Shown: positions 8,892 to 17,299, counted from the stretch's first letter. The stretch: DNA of 32,523 nucleotides from Oscillatoriales cyanobacterium PMM_0008 (GCA_949128025.1 CASBRD010000344.1:1-32523), one strand, 5' to 3'. Notes: generated from the letters alone by a model not told the origin. Numbers and translations: made by a program.

Positions 8892-9923
8892 ATGGAAACT
8901 AACGAAGAAACGAATAATCCAAAATCCAAAATCCTCTCTTGCGAAGGTGGGCATCGTGACGGGAACCGCCAAGACGCCCACTTCGCGCAAAATCCAAAAT
9001 CGATCGCTATTCTGGGAACAGGTGCTTGGGGTACGACTTTGGCGACCCTGGCAGAGGCGAACGGTCATCGCGTGCGTTTGTGGTCTCGTCAGAGTTCTGA
9101 AAGCCTAGACGATATCATAGCAGGTGCCGACCTTATCCTCTCAGCCGTCTCAATGAAAGGCGTCAGACCAGTTGTAGAGCAAGTTTCTTCCTTAGCGATT
9201 TCCCCTACCACGATTTTTGTCACTGCTACCAAAGGATTAGACCCGTCTACAACTTGCACACCGTCTCAAATTTGGCAAGCGGCATTTCCATCTCATCCCG
9301 TCGTAATTCTAGCAGGGCCAAACTTATCTAAAGAAATTCAGGCCCGATTGCCAGCAGCTACTGTTGTTGCGAGTAAAGACGCGGATGCAGCAGTTGTGGT
9401 GCAAGGGGTGTTTAACTCAAATCGGTTTCGCGTCTATACCAATGCCGATCCCTTGGGTGTAGAACTAGGTGGTACACTAAAAAATGTAATAGCGATCGCA
9501 GCTGGTGCCTGTGATGGTTTGCAACTCGGAACCAATGCCAAAGCGGCTCTTGTCACCCGTGGCTTAGCCGAAATCATCCGCATTGGCGATCGTTGGGGTG
9601 CTAAGACCGATACATTTTATGGCTTATCAGGATTAGGCGATCTACTCGCAACTTGCAACAGCGCCCTCAGTCGCAACTACCAAGTTGGTTACAAACTCGC
9701 CCAAGGCGAAACCTTACCAGAAATTTTGGCGTCCTTGGAAGGAACCGCCGAAGGTGTGAATACAACCGAAGTATTAGTTCATCTGGCGGAGCGACAGGAA
9801 ATTTCTGTACCTATTTCTTATCAGGTGTATCGCTTGCTCAAGGGAGAAGTCACTCCCCAAGTCGCCGTGGAAGCCCTAATGCTGCGAGACGTTAAGCCAG
9901 AGTACAGTCGGTCAGAGAGTTGA
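8892..9923 (+). CDS. gpsA: NAD(P)-dependent glycerol-3-phosphate dehydrogenase with a repeat-derived N-terminal extension
   Basis: GpsA reduces dihydroxyacetone phosphate to sn-glycerol 3-phosphate for membrane lipid synthesis. The Rossmann motif GTGAWG is at 42-47, the conserved TKG lysine at 115, the catalytic Lys198 in GTLKN, and GLSGLGDLLATC at 245-255. The family normally begins only a few residues before the Rossmann strand. Here about 36 extra residues precede it, and residues about 13-35 are encoded by the 65-bp palindromic repeat. No start codon lies between the repeat and the Rossmann motif, so the ATG at 8892 seems necessary and the repeat is translated. The ribosome-binding site is weak. 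The core enzyme looks intact. Confidence 0.95.
   Translation: METNEETNNPKSKILSCEGGHRDGNRQDAHFAQNPKSIAILGTGAWGTTLATLAEANGHRVRLWSRQSSESLDDIIAGADLILSAVSMKGVRPVVEQVSSLAISPTTIFVTATKGLDPSTTCTPSQIWQAAFPSHPVVILAGPNLSKEIQARLPAATVVASKDADAAVVVQGVFNSNRFRVYTNADPLGVELGGTLKNVIAIAAGACDGLQLGTNAKAALVTRGLAEIIRIGDRWGAKTDTFYGLSGLGDLLATCNSALSRNYQVGYKLAQGETLPEILASLEGTAEGVNTTEVLVHLAERQEISVPISYQVYRLLKGEVTPQVAVEALMLRDVKPEYSRSES
8930..8994. repeat. 65-bp palindromic interspersed repeat, copy 2, inside gpsA
   Basis: This is identical to 7654-7718. It lies in frame within the 5' end of gpsA. AATCCAAAATC occurs on both sides (8917-8927 and 8991-9001), resembling a duplicated target, although this AT-rich motif is also common elsewhere in the window. 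The hairpin would form in the gpsA mRNA soon after the start codon. Confidence 0.85.
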
Positions 9924-10344
9924 ACGTCGTAGCCAAAGACATTTGACAGTCGGTATGAGGGGAATACAACCGATGCTATTTTAACAGTGATCGGGAAAGT
10001 ATCTATCTAGTGATGTAGATTAACTAAGCCTTTGACAGAGGTCACCCTTAACCCATCGATCTTTTCCTTATACTAGCTGACGAATGCAGAAAGTCAAAAA
10101 ACTTCCTTGCCGACCGTGTAGCTGCTCAATGCCAGCATTTCTATCGATTCGAGTCACTCTCGATACGTAGAGTACGAGCAAGCTAAGACGATCGTCAGTG
10201 TCTAACACAAGAGTGCATCACCAGTAATTAAGCCGACTAGGCAAAACCAAGCCGTGTTTCTAGTCTTGGAAAATACCAGAACTAGAAACAAATAGGCTTT
10301 TCAAGAAAGCCCCTTTGTCACCTGGAGCAGTTGAGGCAATCAGT
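9924..10344 (+). promoter_or_regulatory. gpsA-sigC intergenic region with two hairpins in the sigC leader
   Basis: This 421-bp stretch has no convincing gene. Near sigC are two hairpins. GTTTCTAGT (10256-10264) pairs perfectly with ACTAGAAAC (10281-10289), with extra pairing inside. GGCTTT (10295-10300) pairs with AAAGCC (10306-10311) and is followed by CCTTT. The second ends 33 nt before the sigC ATG. They could be an attenuator or stability element. No promoter is clear. Confidence 0.4.
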
Positions 10345-11586
10345 ATGCCAGCAACCTTTTATTCCGCCGATGCCACCTACGAGAGTCAACTAGATGCCGC
10401 TAGCTTTGAGCTAGAAGACAGCGCTGAACAAATAGCCAGGGATATGGTCGATCTGGATTTGGAGGAGGCAGACGCTGCCAACCCTCAGCAAGGCACCAGC
10501 CGTCGCACTACCGATCTGGTTCGTTTGTACCTTCAAGACATCGGTCGCGTGCGTTTGCTAGGGCGAGATGAAGAAGTTTCCGAAGCACAACAAGTCCAGC
10601 GCTATATGCGGTTGCTGGAATTACGAGAACTCGCCGCCCAGGAGGAAGATGAAACGATTCGGCTCTATGTCCGATTGATTGAGATCCACGATCGTTTGGC
10701 TGCTAATCTGGGGCACCGTCCTTCTTGGGAACGGTGGGCTGCTGCCGCCACCGTGACAGTTCCCGAACTCAAGCAAACTTTGGCTACCGGAAAAAGACGC
10801 TGGGCAGAACTGACTGCTTTGGATATTGAGGAACTAGACAAGATCCAAGCAGAAGGTGTGCGGGCGAAGGAACACATGATCAAGGCAAACTTGCGCCTGG
10901 TCGTGTCAGTTGCGAAGAAGTATCAAAATCGCGGCCTAGAATTATTGGATTTAATCCAAGAAGGAACGATGGGTTTGGAGCGAGCTGTCGAGAAGTTCGA
11001 TCCTACCAAAGGTTACCGCTTTAGCACTTATGCCTATTGGTGGATTCGCCAGGGCATCACGCGCGCGATCGCAACTCAAAGCCGCACGATTCGCCTGCCG
11101 GTTCACATTACCGAAAAACTCAACAAAATCAAGAAAGCTCAGCGGAAAATTTCCCAAGAAAAAGGCCGCACAGCGACTCTGGAAGATCTTGCCAAGGAAT
11201 TGGAAATGACACCCCTGCAAGTGCGGGAAGTGTTGTTCCGAGTGCCACGGTCTGTTTCTTTGGAAACCAAAGTGGGCAAAGAAAAAGACACCGAGCTGGG
11301 CGATCTTTTGGAAACTGAGGACGTATCTCCCGAAGAAACCTTAATGCGAGAAGCTCTCTCTCGCGACTTGCAGCACCTGTTAGCCGATTTAACCAGCCGG
11401 GAGCGCGATGTCATCCTCATGCGGTTTGGTTTAGAAGATGGTCATGCCTATTCCTTGGCAGAAATTGGTCGGGCCTTAGATCTATCTCGCGAACGAGTCC
11501 GCCAAATTGAATCGAAAGCTTTGCAAAAGTTGCGACAACCTAAGCGTCGCAATCGGGTGCGGGATTATCTAGAATCTTTCAGCTGA
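10345..11586 (+). CDS. sigC: RNA polymerase group 2 sigma factor SigC
   Basis: A sigma-70 family factor of group 2, non-essential and stress- or nutrient-related in cyanobacteria. The 413-residue protein has region 1.2 (about 55-85, TDLVRLYLQDIGRV), regions 2.1-2.4 (176-250, including YRFSTYAYWWIRQGITRAIA), region 3 (255-330) and region 4.2 with YSLAEIGRALDLSRERVRQ (369-387). It resembles Anabaena SigC closely in the N-terminus (MPATFYSADA) and the insert between regions 1.2 and 2. The start is the ATG at 10345; a TTG at 10315 would add ten unlikely residues. GAGG lies 9 nt upstream. In Anabaena, sigC is induced by nitrogen depletion in developing heterocysts, which is interesting next to hetR, but this is recall and not seen here. 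A terminator follows. Confidence 0.95.
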   Translation: MPATFYSADATYESQLDAASFELEDSAEQIARDMVDLDLEEADAANPQQGTSRRTTDLVRLYLQDIGRVRLLGRDEEVSEAQQVQRYMRLLELRELAAQEEDETIRLYVRLIEIHDRLAANLGHRPSWERWAAAATVTVPELKQTLATGKRRWAELTALDIEELDKIQAEGVRAKEHMIKANLRLVVSVAKKYQNRGLELLDLIQEGTMGLERAVEKFDPTKGYRFSTYAYWWIRQGITRAIATQSRTIRLPVHITEKLNKIKKAQRKISQEKGRTATLEDLAKELEMTPLQVREVLFRVPRSVSLETKVGKEKDTELGDLLETEDVSPEETLMREALSRDLQHLLADLTSRERDVILMRFGLEDGHAYSLAEIGRALDLSRERVRQIESKALQKLRQPKRRNRVRDYLESFS

Positions 11587-11610
11587 TCGCTAGAGAGGGA
11601 CTAGGAACTG

Positions 11611-11646
11611 GGGACTAGAGAAGTTTTCTCTAGTCCCTAACTTTTT
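11611..11646 (+). terminator. Rho-independent terminator of sigC
   Basis: GGGACTAGAGA (11611-11621) and TCTCTAGTCCC (11627-11637) form a perfect 11-bp stem with the loop AGTTT. TTTTT at 11642-11646 follows. It begins 24 nt after the sigC stop codon. Confidence 0.9.
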
Positions 11647-11659
11647 GTCGATCGCCTCA

Positions 11660-11889
11660 GTAGGTGGGCATAATTAAACGTAAAACTGCCAGGCCCTTAG
11701 AAACCGGGTTTCTTGGACAATACCGGAGCCATTTCTTTGTAGGTTGGGTTGAGTGCAGCGAAACCCAACGCATTTGCCCTAGTTTCGTGCCTCAACCCAA
11801 CCTACAAATTAGGCATTTTAGGTTTTTGGCGAAGGTATTGGCAGGAGTTACCGGGTTTCTGGGAGTTCAGTTTATTTACGCCCACCTAC
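11660..11889. repeat. 230-bp MITE-like element with nested inverted repeats
   Basis: The outer ends GTAGGTGGGC (11660-11669) and GCCCACCTAC (11880-11889) are perfect inverted repeats. The similarity continues inward (ATAATTAAAC against GTTTATTTAC read in reverse complement). Inside is a perfect 18-bp inverted repeat, 11736-11753 with 11791-11808, of the common cyanobacterial GTAGGTTGGGTTGAG type. ACCGGGTTTCT occurs twice (11703-11713 and 11850-11860). The open frame through it has no protein-like character. It shares ends with 1300-1392. Confidence 0.75.
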
Positions 11890-11985
11890 TTATCACCAAT
11901 CTTTTTTGATGCCAATTTTTATTAATTATTGAACTAATTATAGATTTTCTCAATAAACTAAATTGCTTAAAATTCTTTTAGATAT

Positions 11986-12073
11986 TTATTCTCAATAAGC
12001 CGGATTTGTTGAAAATTAGTTGCTAAATTGTGTATCCTTACCTGATATAGAAGACTTTTTGAGAAAGTCAATT
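11986..12073 (+). promoter_or_regulatory. Putative Fur-type operator and promoter of the first fur gene
   Basis: TTATTCTCAATAA (11986-11998) is a near-palindrome of Fur-box character. The stretch that follows, with TTTGTTGAAAAT, TTGTGTAT and TTTTTGAGAAAG, aligns closely with the sequence before the second fur gene (12635-12719). A similar TTTTCTCAATAAA lies further upstream, from about 11946. Conservation between the two promoters suggests it is functional, and Fur commonly represses its own gene. Confidence 0.5.
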
Positions 12074-12592
12074 ATGACTGATTACACAGCGACCTCGTTT
12101 AAAGCCGAACTCAATGAGAAAGGCTGGCGTTTGACTCCCCAGAGGGAGACGATTTTGCAAGTTTTTCAACATCTTCCCAAAGGCGACCATCTCAGCGCTG
12201 AAGACCTGCACAATGTGCTACAGAGTAGAGGAGAACAGATCAGCCTGTCTACTATTTACCGAACTCTCAAATTAATGGTGAGGATGGGCCTGCTGCGAGA
12301 ACTGGAGCTGGCAGAAGGACACAAGCATTACGAACTAAATCAGCCCTATCCCCATCACCATCATCATTTAGTCTGCATTCAATGCAACAAGACGATCGAA
12401 TTTAAAAATGACTCGATTTTGAAAATTGGCCTCAAGCAATCTGAAAAAACGGGATTACATCTGCTGGACTGCCAGTTGACCATTCATACCATCTGTCCGG
12501 AAGCTTTGCGTCAGGGATGGCCTTCCTTGCTCCCTAGCAATTGGTCATGCCTCAGAACCTTCTCGCAAACAGGTTCTTCACCTTCAACTTAG
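12074..12592 (+). CDS. FurA-type ferric uptake regulator paralogue with altered C-terminus
   Basis: A Fur-family repressor closely matching FurA. The winged-helix N-terminus (GWRLTPQRETIL, then SLSTIYRTLKLM) and the His-rich sensor PYPHHHHHL are intact, as is the first cysteine pair C101-x-x-C104. After Cys141-Pro142 the sequence departs from the family: the expected Cys144 is Ala and 28 unrelated residues end the 172-residue protein, where FurA has about 151. Loss of the second CxxC should affect structural zinc or redox sensing. The start at 12074 aligns with the second copy; 18 extra upstream codons overlap its promoter block. It is probably a diverging tandem duplicate with DNA binding retained, or a decaying copy. 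Confidence 0.85.
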   Translation: MTDYTATSFKAELNEKGWRLTPQRETILQVFQHLPKGDHLSAEDLHNVLQSRGEQISLSTIYRTLKLMVRMGLLRELELAEGHKHYELNQPYPHHHHHLVCIQCNKTIEFKNDSILKIGLKQSEKTGLHLLDCQLTIHTICPEALRQGWPSLLPSNWSCLRTFSQTGSSPST

Positions 12593-12634
12593 TTAGAGTC
12601 CTGGTATGAGCCAGGTAAATTGGTTAATTAAGAC

Positions 12635-12719
12635 TTATTGTCAATAAACAATGTTTGTTGAAAATAAGTCGTTAATTGTGTATGATTTTCAATAGAGTAC
12701 CTTTGTTGAGAAGGTGAAG
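12635..12719 (+). promoter_or_regulatory. Putative Fur-type operator and promoter of the second fur gene
   Basis: TTATTGTCAATAA (12635-12647) is nearly palindromic. The following block (TTTGTTGAAAATAAG, TTGTGTATGAT as a possible -10 region, GAGAAGGTG as ribosome-binding site) parallels the block before the first fur gene. Autoregulation by Fur is plausible. Confidence 0.5.
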
Positions 12720-13175
12720 ATGACTGTCTACACGACATCCGCACTGAAAGCGGAACTTAATGACAGAGGCTGGCGTTTGACTCCCCAACGCCAGACCATA
12801 CTGAATGTTTTTCAACAGCTTCCTAAAGGTAAGCATCTCAGTGCAGAAGATCTTTATAATCTGCTAGAGAATCAAGGAGAACCGATCAGCCTGTCCACCA
12901 TCTACCGGAGCCTCAAGTTAATGGCCCGCATGGGCATCCTGCGGGAACTGGAACTGGGGGAAGGACACAAACACTACGAACTCAATCAGCCCTATCCGCA
13001 TCACCACGATCATCTTATTTGCGTTCGCTGCAATAAGACGATCGAATTCAAAAACGATTCGATTCTAAAAATAGGAACCAAAACAGCAGAAAAAGAAGGA
13101 TATCACCTGCTTGATTGCCAGCTAACCATCCACGCCATTTGTCCTACCTGCCAACGGGCTTTACTACCCGTGTAA
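12720..13175 (+). CDS. furA: Ferric uptake regulator FurA
   Basis: Fur is an iron-dependent dimeric repressor of iron-uptake and many other genes. The 151-residue protein has the same length and residue layout as Anabaena FurA: DNA-binding helix with SLSTIYRSLKLM at 57-68, His-rich PYPHHHDHL, the pair C101/C104, C133, and the pair C141/C144 followed by QRALLP. The Cys141-Pro motif that binds heme in Anabaena FurA is present. The start is the ATG at 12720; a GTG two codons upstream is possible. It is the intact member of a tandem pair and shares its promoter block with the first copy, so both are likely iron-regulated. Confidence 0.95.
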   Translation: MTVYTTSALKAELNDRGWRLTPQRQTILNVFQQLPKGKHLSAEDLYNLLENQGEPISLSTIYRSLKLMARMGILRELELGEGHKHYELNQPYPHHHDHLICVRCNKTIEFKNDSILKIGTKTAEKEGYHLLDCQLTIHAICPTCQRALLPV

Positions 13176-13241
13176 AACTAGGGTCTTTTTTAAGCTCCCA
13201 GATCGATCGCATATCTGAGAGCTATTCCGTTTGCAGAATCC

Positions 13242-14345
13242 TTAGAATTTCACTTTCAGAATGTCACTTTCATCGATCCCGTAGGCACGCTGGGCTTCTT
13301 TAACCGCCGCTTTGGTTTGAGCGTTGAAATTACCATCTATCGGCCCTCGATAGAAGTTCTTTTCTTGGAGGCGCTTTTGTAACTCGCTCACATTAAAATT
13401 ACCGGACGAACCAGTGTTTTGTAATGCTGCTTGGGTTTTTTGCTCCACAATTCCATTCGCTCTGAGTCCATTATCTCGCTGAAAGCGGATCACAGCAGCT
13501 TTAGTTACCGAGCCAAAACCACCTGTGGGACTACTCTTGAAATAGCCTAAATCTCGCAAACGCTTCTGGAGAGTACTAACTGCTGTGCCTCTGTCCCCCA
13601 CCCGCAGTACAGGTGTGGTTACTGGTTCGCTAAAGCCTTGCTGTGGGCTGGTTTGATTGGTAAAAGGAGAATTGTCAAAGGGCTGATTAGCAGTTGGCGC
13701 GTCCCCCTGGGCCAAGGTTGTCCAGGTTCGCTTGCCGACGATTCCATCAACGGCTAAACTGCTGGAGCGCTGGAACTGCTTAACAGCGGTATTAGTTGGC
13801 GAATCAAAGACGCCATTAACTTGTCCGTCATAAACACCTGCATCTGTCAACAGTTGCTGGAGGTAGCTGACTTGGGAACCCTTTGACCCTTTTCGCAGGG
13901 TGGGACGGTTGTCAGGACTGCCAGGGGCGGCCTTCTCGCTGCCGCCAATTTTATTCTGTAAAGCTTGTTGAGTTTCTGTTTCTACAATGCCATTTGGCGT
14001 CAGCCCTAGATCTTGCTGGAACTTGATGACGGCTGTCTTGGTGATCGGGCCAAAACTCCCAGTCGCACGGCGATTAAAGTAGCCTAGTTGTCGCAATTGC
14101 TGCTGGAGTTCTGATACCTCTGGGCCTTTAGATCCTTGGCGCAGGGTGGCCATCGCTTGACCTGCCATTCCTAAGCCCAGGGATGCGATCGCAAAACTTA
14201 GCAAATGAACGCCGACTTTTCTGGAAAGTGTTTTCCAGTTGACTCTGTGCTGGGAAACTTTTAGCACCCTGGTACTGGCCGGATTCTCAGTTGCCCCAGC
14301 TGCCTCATAGGCACTTGCAAGATGTATATAGACAAGGGTTTCCAT
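13242..14345 (-). CDS. Cell-envelope protein with four peptidoglycan-binding domains
   Basis: A 367-residue protein. Residues 1-40 are a cyanobacteria-type N-terminus (METLVYIHLASAYEA) and 45-67 a hydrophobic signal or anchor segment ending AMA. Four PG_binding_1 repeats follow at about 68-130, 149-212, 246-309 and 319-360. Each has the pattern LQxxLxxLGYF, then a G-x-FG/F-xxxTxxAVxxFQ core and NGIV. Linkers are rich in Ser, Pro and Gln. The last repeat is shorter and diverged. No catalytic domain is present, so it probably binds the wall and positions something else. It is convergent with furA; no operon partner is evident. Confidence 0.87.
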   Translation of the reverse strand: METLVYIHLASAYEAAGATENPASTRVLKVSQHRVNWKTLSRKVGVHLLSFAIASLGLGMAGQAMATLRQGSKGPEVSELQQQLRQLGYFNRRATGSFGPITKTAVIKFQQDLGLTPNGIVETETQQALQNKIGGSEKAAPGSPDNRPTLRKGSKGSQVSYLQQLLTDAGVYDGQVNGVFDSPTNTAVKQFQRSSSLAVDGIVGKRTWTTLAQGDAPTANQPFDNSPFTNQTSPQQGFSEPVTTPVLRVGDRGTAVSTLQKRLRDLGYFKSSPTGGFGSVTKAAVIRFQRDNGLRANGIVEQKTQAALQNTGSSGNFNVSELQKRLQEKNFYRGPIDGNFNAQTKAAVKEAQRAYGIDESDILKVKF

Positions 14346-14603
14346 AATTGTCCTGTAAAACTTTTACTAGCCACTCTATTTACAGAGGGTTGTACATTTT
14401 TGATTTTAGCTGACATATATTCTTACTTGAACAACAGTTTAACCTAATCATTCATCTAGACAAACATATCAGCAGCTAATAAGTTCATATTGGCATAATA
14501 AATCTGTTTATACCCCCTAGCTCAATTTTCGCAAGCAATGCCATGAATCAGGATTTTTGTGGGCGAAGCGATCGAGGGGGGTTTTAAGGTAGGGTTACCT
14601 AGT

Positions 14604-15140
14604 CTACTGTGATTCTACTCGCTCTATATTACCTGCTTTGACCCAACCTTCGGTATCTCCATCTTCCACGCGAATTTTCAGCCACCTTTTGTCATCGCTT
14701 TCGACCAAAATAATGATGTTCTGGTTATAAGCTACACCGCCAATACGGTCAGATTCCAAGTTCGGCCCACCCCGAAGACTGAGGCCCTTCGACCAGGTGA
14801 CGCGGCCTCTGTAGGCTCCCGGCTCTAATGGTTTTGGAGAAGGAGTATCGTTCGGTGTTGGGGTAGCAATAGCTTGTTCAGCAGAGGGAGTGTTGCTTGG
14901 GGTTGGAGGTGTTGGAGTGGTAGCGGCGGGCTTGGTAGGCGTAGGTGTCGGTTTTGGCAGGCTCTTGGCTATTGTTGCCTGGGCTTTGACTACTGGTTTG
15001 TCATTGGCAAAGATGGGCTTCTCAGGAGGTGCAGTTAATTTTGTGACAAAGTAGAGTGCCGCCGCGACGCCTGCACCAATCATTAGGGCGATCGCGATCG
15101 CAAAACCGATCAAAAATTTTACAAGGCCAGAAAAACTCAT
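14604..15140 (-). CDS. Membrane-anchored bacterial SH3 domain protein
   Basis: A 178-residue protein with one membrane segment at about 9-32 (FLIGFAIAIALMIGAGVAAALYF) and then a low-complexity Pro/Thr linker (about 60-105). A C-terminal SH3-like domain spans about 110-175; it contains VTWSKGLSLRGGPN and ends EGWVKAGNIERV. Such domains bind cell-wall peptides or mediate contacts in the periplasm. The linker would hold the SH3 domain away from the membrane. Function is otherwise unknown. It lies upstream, in transcription order, of the peptidoglycan-binding protein with a 258-bp gap that shows nothing else. Confidence 0.82.
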   Translation of the reverse strand: MSFSGLVKFLIGFAIAIALMIGAGVAAALYFVTKLTAPPEKPIFANDKPVVKAQATIAKSLPKPTPTPTKPAATTPTPPTPSNTPSAEQAIATPTPNDTPSPKPLEPGAYRGRVTWSKGLSLRGGPNLESDRIGGVAYNQNIIILVESDDKRWLKIRVEDGDTEGWVKAGNIERVESQ

Positions 15141-15240
15141 GCCTACTCCCAGTCAGTCGATTATTATACCATAGTACTCTCGATTTAATAAAAATGGAGA
15201 GATAACTTTATATTGTTTACCACAAAACATAGCGACTGGG

Positions 15241-16755
15241 CTATCGAAATTGGCTCTGAATTCTACAGCTCAGACTGCTATGCTTAGAGGCTAGACGAGC
15301 TTTACCGGCTGCTGCCCATTCCTGTAAAAACTGGATTTGCTCTTGAGCCGTTCGCGCTAGTGGGACTATCTGGCTGGCGGCTTCCAAAATGTCATCGATC
15401 GTAAAGTCCCGGTTTTGACTAAAGCCAATGTGCATCGCTTCAATCAAAGACTGTTCTATTTCAGCGCCAGAAAAATCGGGGGTTTCGTAGGCAAGGCGAT
15501 CGAGGTCGTAATTTTTGATGTTGTGAGGGCGCAACCGGGATAAATGGACGGCAAAAATTGCTTTGCGTTCCTCCTGGGTGGGCAAACCGACAAAGAAAAT
15601 TTCATCAAATCTGCCTTTGCGGAGCATTTCTGCCGGTAACGTTTGGATGTTGTTGGCGGTGGAGACAACAAACACAGGCGAAGTTTTTTCAGCCAACCAG
15701 GTGATAAAAGTTCCAAATACGCGGTTGCTGGTCCCAGCATCGCCTTTACCATCAACTCCAGAAAAAGCTTTATCAATTTCATCAATCCACAACACGCAGG
15801 GAGATAAAGCTTCTGCCAGCTGAATCATTTGACGAGTGCGGGATTCAGATTCGCCCACCAAACCGCCAAACAGACGCCCGACATCCAGGCGGAGTAGGGG
15901 TAGGTGCCAGTGGTGCGCGATCGCTTTTGCCATCAGAGACTTGCCCGTTCCCTGAATCCCCACCAACAGCAAGCCTCTGGGATGGGGTAAGCCATATTGC
16001 CTAGCTCGTTCCGAAAACGCACCGCCTCGCAGCAGCAACCAATCTTTTAAATTATCCAAACCACCAACATCAGAAATGTTCTCAGTGGCGGGGTAGAACT
16101 CTAAGATTTGGGTTTGGCGGATGGTTTGGCGTTTTTCTTCCAAAACCAGTTCCACGTCTTCAGGACGCAGTTCGCTGTGAGTAGCGATCGCCCTTGCCAG
16201 CACCCGGCGAATTCTCTCCATCGAAAGACCCTGGCACGATCGGACAACTTCATCTAGAACTTTGCCTTCCAGAGATTTTCCGGTAGCTGCTGACAAGCGT
16301 TCCACTTCCGCTTTAATCTCAGGTGCCGTAGGTAGATGGAACTCCAAGACAGTGATTACTTCGCCCAGTTCCTCTGGGATAGCGATTTTGGGCGACAAGA
16401 TTACCAAATTCTTGGGCTGAGATTTTAGCAACCGCGCCAGATTTTTGAGTTTGCGGGAAACACCGGCATCTTCCAAAAATCGATGGAAGTCTCGCAGAAT
16501 AAAAACAGCTGGGGCCCCCGCCGCTATTTTTTCCACTAATTCCAACGCTTGCAGGGGATTGCGGCGTCCGAATCCTGCATCGTTAGGGTTACCCTGGTAG
16601 CCATCGACAAAATCCCAAATGTAGATGCCGCGATTGCCCTGTTTTTTCGCACAGGCTGCGATCGCAACTTCCACTCTTTCTTCTTCGCAAGTTGGAATAT
16701 ATATCAAAGGGTAGCGGGCTCGCAGCAGCAGTTCAAAATCTTCACTGAAACTCAT
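15241..16755 (-). CDS. Ycf46-like AAA+ ATPase
   Basis: A 504-residue AAA+ protein of the Ycf46 family, found in cyanobacteria and algal plastids. The N-terminal half (about 1-210) is a degenerate AAA-like module with LLRARYPLIYIPTCEE. The C-terminal AAA domain has Walker A GIQGTGKS (266-273), Walker B VLWIDEID (321-328), GTSNRVFGTF with the sensor STAN (365-368), and the arginine pair near 379-382 (RKGRFDE). Ycf46 has been linked to photosynthesis under low inorganic carbon, but its substrate is unknown. The last about 25 residues are poorly conserved. It is in line with the DUF177 gene 23 bp upstream, so probably the same transcript. Confidence 0.9.
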   Translation of the reverse strand: MSFSEDFELLLRARYPLIYIPTCEEERVEVAIAACAKKQGNRGIYIWDFVDGYQGNPNDAGFGRRNPLQALELVEKIAAGAPAVFILRDFHRFLEDAGVSRKLKNLARLLKSQPKNLVILSPKIAIPEELGEVITVLEFHLPTAPEIKAEVERLSAATGKSLEGKVLDEVVRSCQGLSMERIRRVLARAIATHSELRPEDVELVLEEKRQTIRQTQILEFYPATENISDVGGLDNLKDWLLLRGGAFSERARQYGLPHPRGLLLVGIQGTGKSLMAKAIAHHWHLPLLRLDVGRLFGGLVGESESRTRQMIQLAEALSPCVLWIDEIDKAFSGVDGKGDAGTSNRVFGTFITWLAEKTSPVFVVSTANNIQTLPAEMLRKGRFDEIFFVGLPTQEERKAIFAVHLSRLRPHNIKNYDLDRLAYETPDFSGAEIEQSLIEAMHIGFSQNRDFTIDDILEAASQIVPLARTAQEQIQFLQEWAAAGKARLASKHSSLSCRIQSQFR

Positions 16756-16778
16756 GGCTATTTTGGATTTTAGATTTT

Positions 16779-17297
16779 TTAGGGCAGTTGCTTTTTAAGT
16801 GCTTCTAGAGTAGCCCAGCGTCGGTCAGCCAAAGGTTCTAACTGGGTAGAATCAGATTTTAGTGGAATTCCCGGACACTTAGAATCGCACAATTGCCGTT
16901 GAGGAATAGCCAGAGACACTTGTTGGTAGAGCCAATCGCTGGGATTAAAATAACCGTTTGGGGGTAGCATTTCCACCAAATCTTCCAAAGCCACTTCCCG
17001 TTCCAAAGGGCCATCATCAGATTGATTAGCTGCTTCATCTAACCAAATGAGTTCGGAAGTTTTTAGCACCAGGCGATGGTTGTACTGTTGCAAACATCGG
17101 TGGCAGGTTAAAGTCATAATTGCTTCTGCTTGAACCCAAACATCAAGGTAGTTTCCTTGATGGGTAACTCGCATGAGCCCTCGAATTGGCGTTAAGGTTT
17201 CCAAACCAGCTATAAATTCCTGGAGTTGAATCGCCTCTGTTTTTTCGACTGCTTTGAGCAGTTGGGGAATGTAAATTGGTTCCATATTTTGAGTCAT
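16779..17297 (-). CDS. DUF177 (YceD-like) protein
   Basis: A 172-residue YceD/DUF177 protein. The family is linked to large-subunit rRNA and ribosome biogenesis; in E. coli and plants it affects 23S rRNA accumulation. Visible features are a probable metal-binding CHRC pair (about 85-88) and a later CDSKCPG motif, separated by the acidic block EREVALEDLVEMLP. The start at 17297 (MTQNMEP) could also be the internal Met5. It follows khpB across a 92-bp AT-rich repeat stretch and precedes the Ycf46-like gene. This order after yidC-khpB is common in cyanobacteria and supports the ribosome/RNA theme. Confidence 0.87.
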   Translation of the reverse strand: MTQNMEPIYIPQLLKAVEKTEAIQLQEFIAGLETLTPIRGLMRVTHQGNYLDVWVQAEAIMTLTCHRCLQQYNHRLVLKTSELIWLDEAANQSDDGPLEREVALEDLVEMLPPNGYFNPSDWLYQQVSLAIPQRQLCDSKCPGIPLKSDSTQLEPLADRRWATLEALKKQLP

Positions 17298-17299
17298 CC

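Noticed and set aside
11664-11909. Open frame of 81 codons after sigC
   Set aside because: It lies almost entirely inside the MITE-like element, and its sequence is explained by the inverted repeats.
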